A stretch of 8,132 bases of DNA from Gammaproteobacteria bacterium RIFCSPLOWO2_02_FULL_56_15 (GTDB taxonomy: Bacteria; Pseudomonadota; Gammaproteobacteria; Eutrophobiales; Eutrophobiaceae), in NCBI GenBank assembly GCA_001801825.1, contig MGYR01000034.1, forward strand, positions 1-8,132, read 5' to 3'. The translations under genes and the position numbers were made by a program. Below the pieces are notes generated by a model. It saw only the letters and a list, made by a program, of their open reading frames with translations, was not told where the DNA came from and made no database searches. Shown here one piece after another: positions 5,852 to 8,132 of the stretch; the first letter of the stretch is position 1, and every line of letters starts with the position of its first letter.

Positions 5852-7294
5852 ATGAACGAATATAAACTGTATATCGATGACCAGTGGGTAGCCTCCAGCA
5901 AGGGGATCATCGAAGACGATATGAATCCAGCAAACGGGACGGTATATGCCAGGATCCATCAGGCGACGAGAGAGGATCTGGACAAGGCTTTGGCTGTGGC
6001 GCACCGGCGCTTTGCGGAATGGAAACACTCCCCGCCTGCACAACGGGAGAAGATCCTGTGTACGGCAGCGGATATCCTGGAGTCCCGCACCCAGGAGTTC
6101 TCCGAGGTGCTGATGGATGAGGGGGGAGCCCCCTTCGGCAAGACCATGTTTGAGGTGGGTTTCGTCGTCGGCATGTTACGCAGCGTGGCCGGGGAATGCC
6201 GCCGTACCTTTGGAGAAACCATGCCCTCGGATATGCCGGGGATGATCTCCATGAGCATCCGCCAGCCCTTGGGTGTGGTTGCCGCGATTGCACCATTCAA
6301 TTTCCCCCTGATCCTGGCCATGAAAAAAGTTGCTTTCGCCGTCGCCGCCGGGAATACCATGATCCTCAAACCTTCTCCACACACCCCGGTGATCTGTTTC
6401 AAGCTGGCGGATCTCTTCAAACAGGCCGGATTACCCGCCGGAGTCCTGAATGTGATCCCCGCGGATGGAGAACTCGCCGGAGATGTGCTGACCAGTGACC
6501 CGCGAGTCAAACTGGTCACCTTCACCGGCTCCACGCCTGTGGGCAGGTCCCTGGCGCAGAAGGCCAGCCCGTATTTCAAGAAGATCACCCTGGAGATGGG
6601 CGGCAAGAATCCCTTGATCGTGCTTGCGGATGCCGATCTCGATTATGCCGTGAACACTGCGTCCTTTGGGGTCTTTATACACCAGGGGCAGATCTGTATG
6701 GCCGGTACCCGGGTGATCGTAGAGCAGCCGATCTATGAGTCCTTTCTGAAAAAACTGGTGGCGAAGGTGAAGACCCTGAAGATGGGTAATCCCCGCGATC
6801 ACGACACCGTCATCGGCCCCCTAATCCAGGGGCGCCAGTGCGAGTTCATCGCGAAGCAGTTGGAGGACGCCAGGAAGAAAGGGGCGCGAGTGCTGATCGG
6901 CGGTTCGTACAAAGGGAATTTCTTTGAGCCGACGGTGCTGGCGGATATCACCAGGGAGATGGATTGCTACGATATCGAGAATTTCGGTCCCGTAATCGGG
7001 GTGATGGCGGCCCGGAACAGTGAGGATGCACTGCGCATCGCCAATGACACGGCCTACGGTCTGTCCTCCGGAGTCATTACCAATGACCTGCAGAAGGCCA
7101 TGGACATCTCGCTCAAACTGGAAGTCGGTATGGTCCACATCAACAGCACAACCATCCATGATGAACCGCATGTGCCTTTTGGCGGGGTTAAAAACAGCGG
7201 TTTCGGCCGGGAGGGCGGTCGCTATTCCATGGATGAGATGACCGAACTGAAGTGGATCACCATCCAGTTGGGTCAGCAGCATTATCCCTTCTAG
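5852..7294 (+). CDS. NAD(P)-dependent aldehyde dehydrogenase (vanillin/benzaldehyde/salicylaldehyde dehydrogenase-like)
   Basis: This 480-residue enzyme is a complete member of the aldehyde dehydrogenase superfamily, oxidising an aldehyde to a carboxylic acid in the cytoplasm. All active-site landmarks are visible: PFNFP with Asn150, KPSP with Lys173, FTGSTPVG (224-231) at the cofactor fold, LEMGGKNP with Glu248, GQICM with catalytic Cys282, and IENFGPV with Glu376. The PFGGVKNSGFGREGG segment (442-456) and the QHYPF terminus resemble aromatic-aldehyde dehydrogenases. Length is normal. ATG5852 has AGGAGA 11 bases upstream. It is divergent from the BzdR-type regulator, which suggests a role in aromatic acid catabolism. 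It does not look like the classic BoxD semialdehyde dehydrogenase, but the exact substrate is uncertain. Confidence 0.93.
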   Translation: MNEYKLYIDDQWVASSKGIIEDDMNPANGTVYARIHQATREDLDKALAVAHRRFAEWKHSPPAQREKILCTAADILESRTQEFSEVLMDEGGAPFGKTMFEVGFVVGMLRSVAGECRRTFGETMPSDMPGMISMSIRQPLGVVAAIAPFNFPLILAMKKVAFAVAAGNTMILKPSPHTPVICFKLADLFKQAGLPAGVLNVIPADGELAGDVLTSDPRVKLVTFTGSTPVGRSLAQKASPYFKKITLEMGGKNPLIVLADADLDYAVNTASFGVFIHQGQICMAGTRVIVEQPIYESFLKKLVAKVKTLKMGNPRDHDTVIGPLIQGRQCEFIAKQLEDARKKGARVLIGGSYKGNFFEPTVLADITREMDCYDIENFGPVIGVMAARNSEDALRIANDTAYGLSSGVITNDLQKAMDISLKLEVGMVHINSTTIHDEPHVPFGGVKNSGFGREGGRYSMDEMTELKWITIQLGQQHYPF

Positions 7295-7296
7295 GG

Positions 7297-7354
7297 CGCC
7301 CGTTCATTCCAGCGCGAATGCAGCAGGACAGCGGGCGAGGGTGCCGGGTTTTTT
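7297..7354 (+). terminator. Weak candidate terminator after the aldehyde dehydrogenase
   Basis: CGCCCG (7297-7302) can pair with CGGGCG (7332-7337), and a T6 run follows at 7349-7354. The loop is long and about 11 bases separate stem and T run, so this is not a classic rho-independent terminator. A small inner hairpin CATTC/GAATG is at 7305-7320. Confidence 0.25.
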
Positions 7355-7356
7355 GA

Positions 7357-7385
7357 TTGACAAGTGACCTCGAATGAATGATCAT
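7357..7385 (+). promoter_or_regulatory. Candidate sigma70 promoter for the SDR gene
   Basis: A perfect -35 box TTGACA (7357-7362) is followed after 17 bases by GATCAT (7380-7385), a four-of-six match to TATAAT. The -10 lies inside the first operator palindrome. Transcription from here would give a leader of about 210 bases before the ATG at 7606. Confidence 0.5.
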
Positions 7386-7411
7386 TCATTCAAAGATTGA
7401 ATGATCATTCA
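7372..7411. promoter_or_regulatory. Two TGAATGATCATTCA palindromes (TetR-like operator pair)
   Basis: GAATGAATGATCATTCATTC (7372-7391) is a perfect 20-base palindrome, and TGAATGATCATTCA (7398-7411) repeats its 14-base core. Centres are 23 bases apart, about two helical turns, so two dimers could sit on one DNA face. The sites cover the probable -10 and early transcript, as expected for repression. The TGAATGA/TCATTCA half sites resemble those of TetR-family acyl-CoA-responsive regulators such as Bacillus FadR. The binding protein is not encoded in this window. Confidence 0.7.
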
Positions 7412-7605
7412 TCCCGGCGCTCGCCCACCCGGATCCAGCCCATCCGGATGTCACAATCCTCTGCACCGGAAGTCGGTATTCGGGTTCACACGCACTGCAT
7501 TCAGGTGGCGCCTCGGGAAGGCATACACCGGTTCCAACCGGTATTCATACAGAACAGACAGGTACTATCACAACGATCGTTAGGATCCTTTTAAGGAGTA
7601 TTGCA
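7412..7605 (+). other. Leader of the SDR gene, with a second palindrome
   Basis: No gene is seen here; the short open frames at 7397-7594 have no ribosome binding site or family signature. The stretch carries a 16-base inverted repeat, ACCGGTT-CC-AACCGGT (7527-7542), and CATCCGGATG (7441-7450). The ribosome binding site AAGGAG is at 7593-7598, seven bases before the ATG. Confidence 0.5.
7527..7542. promoter_or_regulatory. Palindrome ACCGGTTCCAACCGGT
   Basis: Perfect seven-base arms separated by two bases, about 64 bases upstream of the SDR start. It could be an operator for another regulator or an RNA hairpin; the two-base loop makes a DNA site more likely. No recognised family match. Confidence 0.4.
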
Positions 7606-8132
7606 ATGAGAGTAGATGATAAAGTGGCCGTGGTGACAGGCGCTGCATCGGGTATAGGGCAGGCAACCGCCGAGACCTTCGCTGCAGCAGGTGCGCATGT
7701 CATTGTGGCGGATATCAATGATGAAGGCGGTGAAAAGACGGTCAAGACGATCCGCGACAAGGGACAGAAGGCGGATTTCTTTCACCTGGATGTGACCGAC
7801 CCCGAAAACATTAACAGTTTCAAGGCCGCCGTGCTGGCTAAGGTATCCCGTGTCGATGTCCTCGCCAATGTCGCCGGTTGGGGCAAGATCCAGCCCTTCA
7901 TGGAGAATACCCCGGACTTCTGGGACAAGGTTCTGAAACTCAATCTCGTTGGCCCTATTTATCTCACCCGTGCCTTCCTCGATGGCATGATAGAGAGACA
8001 GTCCGGACGGATCGTATTCGTATCCAGTGATGCGGGCCGTGTCGGCAGCCTGGGTGAAACAGTATATTCCGGAGCCAAGGGAGGCGTTATCGCCTTCGGC
8101 AAGAGCCTCGCTCGCGAGGTGGCGCGTTACAA
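7606..8132 (+). CDS. Short-chain dehydrogenase/reductase, BadH-like (partial, runs off the window)
   Basis: The first 175 residues of a classical SDR are present and the 3' end lies beyond the window (full family length about 250). The NAD-binding motif TGAASGIG is at 11-18, and Asp36 at the end of beta-2 (VADI) favours NAD over NADP. The NNAG motif appears as NVAG (88-91). Catalytic Asn113, Ser141, Tyr154 and Lys158 are all in place (YSGAK). The stretch AGWGKIQPF, then GMIERQSGRIVFVSSDAGRV and GETVYSGAKGGVIAFGKSLA, closely resembles BadH, the 2-hydroxycyclohexanecarboxyl-CoA dehydrogenase of alicyclic acid degradation. Related SDRs have other substrates, so the reaction is probable, not certain. 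ATG7606 has AAGGAG seven bases upstream. It may head an operon continuing to the right. Confidence 0.92.
   Translation, partial: MRVDDKVAVVTGAASGIGQATAETFAAAGAHVIVADINDEGGEKTVKTIRDKGQKADFFHLDVTDPENINSFKAAVLAKVSRVDVLANVAGWGKIQPFMENTPDFWDKVLKLNLVGPIYLTRAFLDGMIERQSGRIVFVSSDAGRVGSLGETVYSGAKGGVIAFGKSLAREVARY

Noticed and set aside
7462..7605. TGCA sites at 7462, 7496 and 7602 as extra BzdR-type operators
   Set aside because: They are single four-base matches without six-base spacing or surrounding palindromes, expected by chance.

Overview
The window looks like a chromosomal segment from a proteobacterium, most likely a gammaproteobacterium able to degrade aromatic acids. This is inference. It rests on the hflK-hflC pair, a BzdR/BoxR-type regulator (a family described in aromatic-degrading proteobacteria), a BadH-like dehydrogenase, and dispersed palindromic repeats of the CCCGGATTxCGCTGCGCTACATCC type that are familiar from gammaproteobacterial genomes. 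No rRNA, tRNA or CRISPR was seen.

Left part, about 1-2660, is a mobile and decaying region. It opens with a small array of GGGTCAGTG-type direct repeats, followed by an apparently intact REP-associated (Y1/HUH) tyrosine transposase. The transposase stop codon lies inside an inverted copy of the same repeat. Directly after that repeat begins an AT-richer beta-propeller/calcium-repeat protein gene with no convincing start, so it appears to have lost its 5' end. Next comes a short fossil of an RHS/YD-repeat gene with an in-frame stop and a frameshift. A cluster of palindromic repeats (one inverted copy plus two tandem copies of about 80 bp) closes this part.

Middle part, 2666-5590, is a leftward gene set. 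In transcription order it has a HTH plus shikimate-kinase-like regulator (BzdR/BoxR family), then hflK and hflC, which overlap by ATGA. The gap between the regulator and hflK is about 57 bases with no visible terminator, so cotranscription is possible. The regulator's leader carries two adjacent perfect palindromes built on TGCA, with a TGCA-N6-TGCA arrangement. As I recall it, this matches the published description of BzdR/BoxR operators.

Right part, 5852-8132, is rightward and divergent from the regulator. It holds an aldehyde dehydrogenase of the vanillin/benzaldehyde/salicylaldehyde type, and then a short-chain dehydrogenase resembling 2-hydroxycyclohexanecarboxyl-CoA dehydrogenase (BadH), cut off by the window end. 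The second gene has its own upstream region: a TTGACA box with two TGAATGATCATTCA palindromes over and just after the probable -10, and a further palindrome nearer the gene. A model consistent with this layout is a catabolic locus for an aromatic or alicyclic acid, sensed as a CoA thioester by the BzdR-type regulator, with a second TetR-like repressor acting at the SDR promoter. Substrate and pathway cannot be fixed from this window alone.
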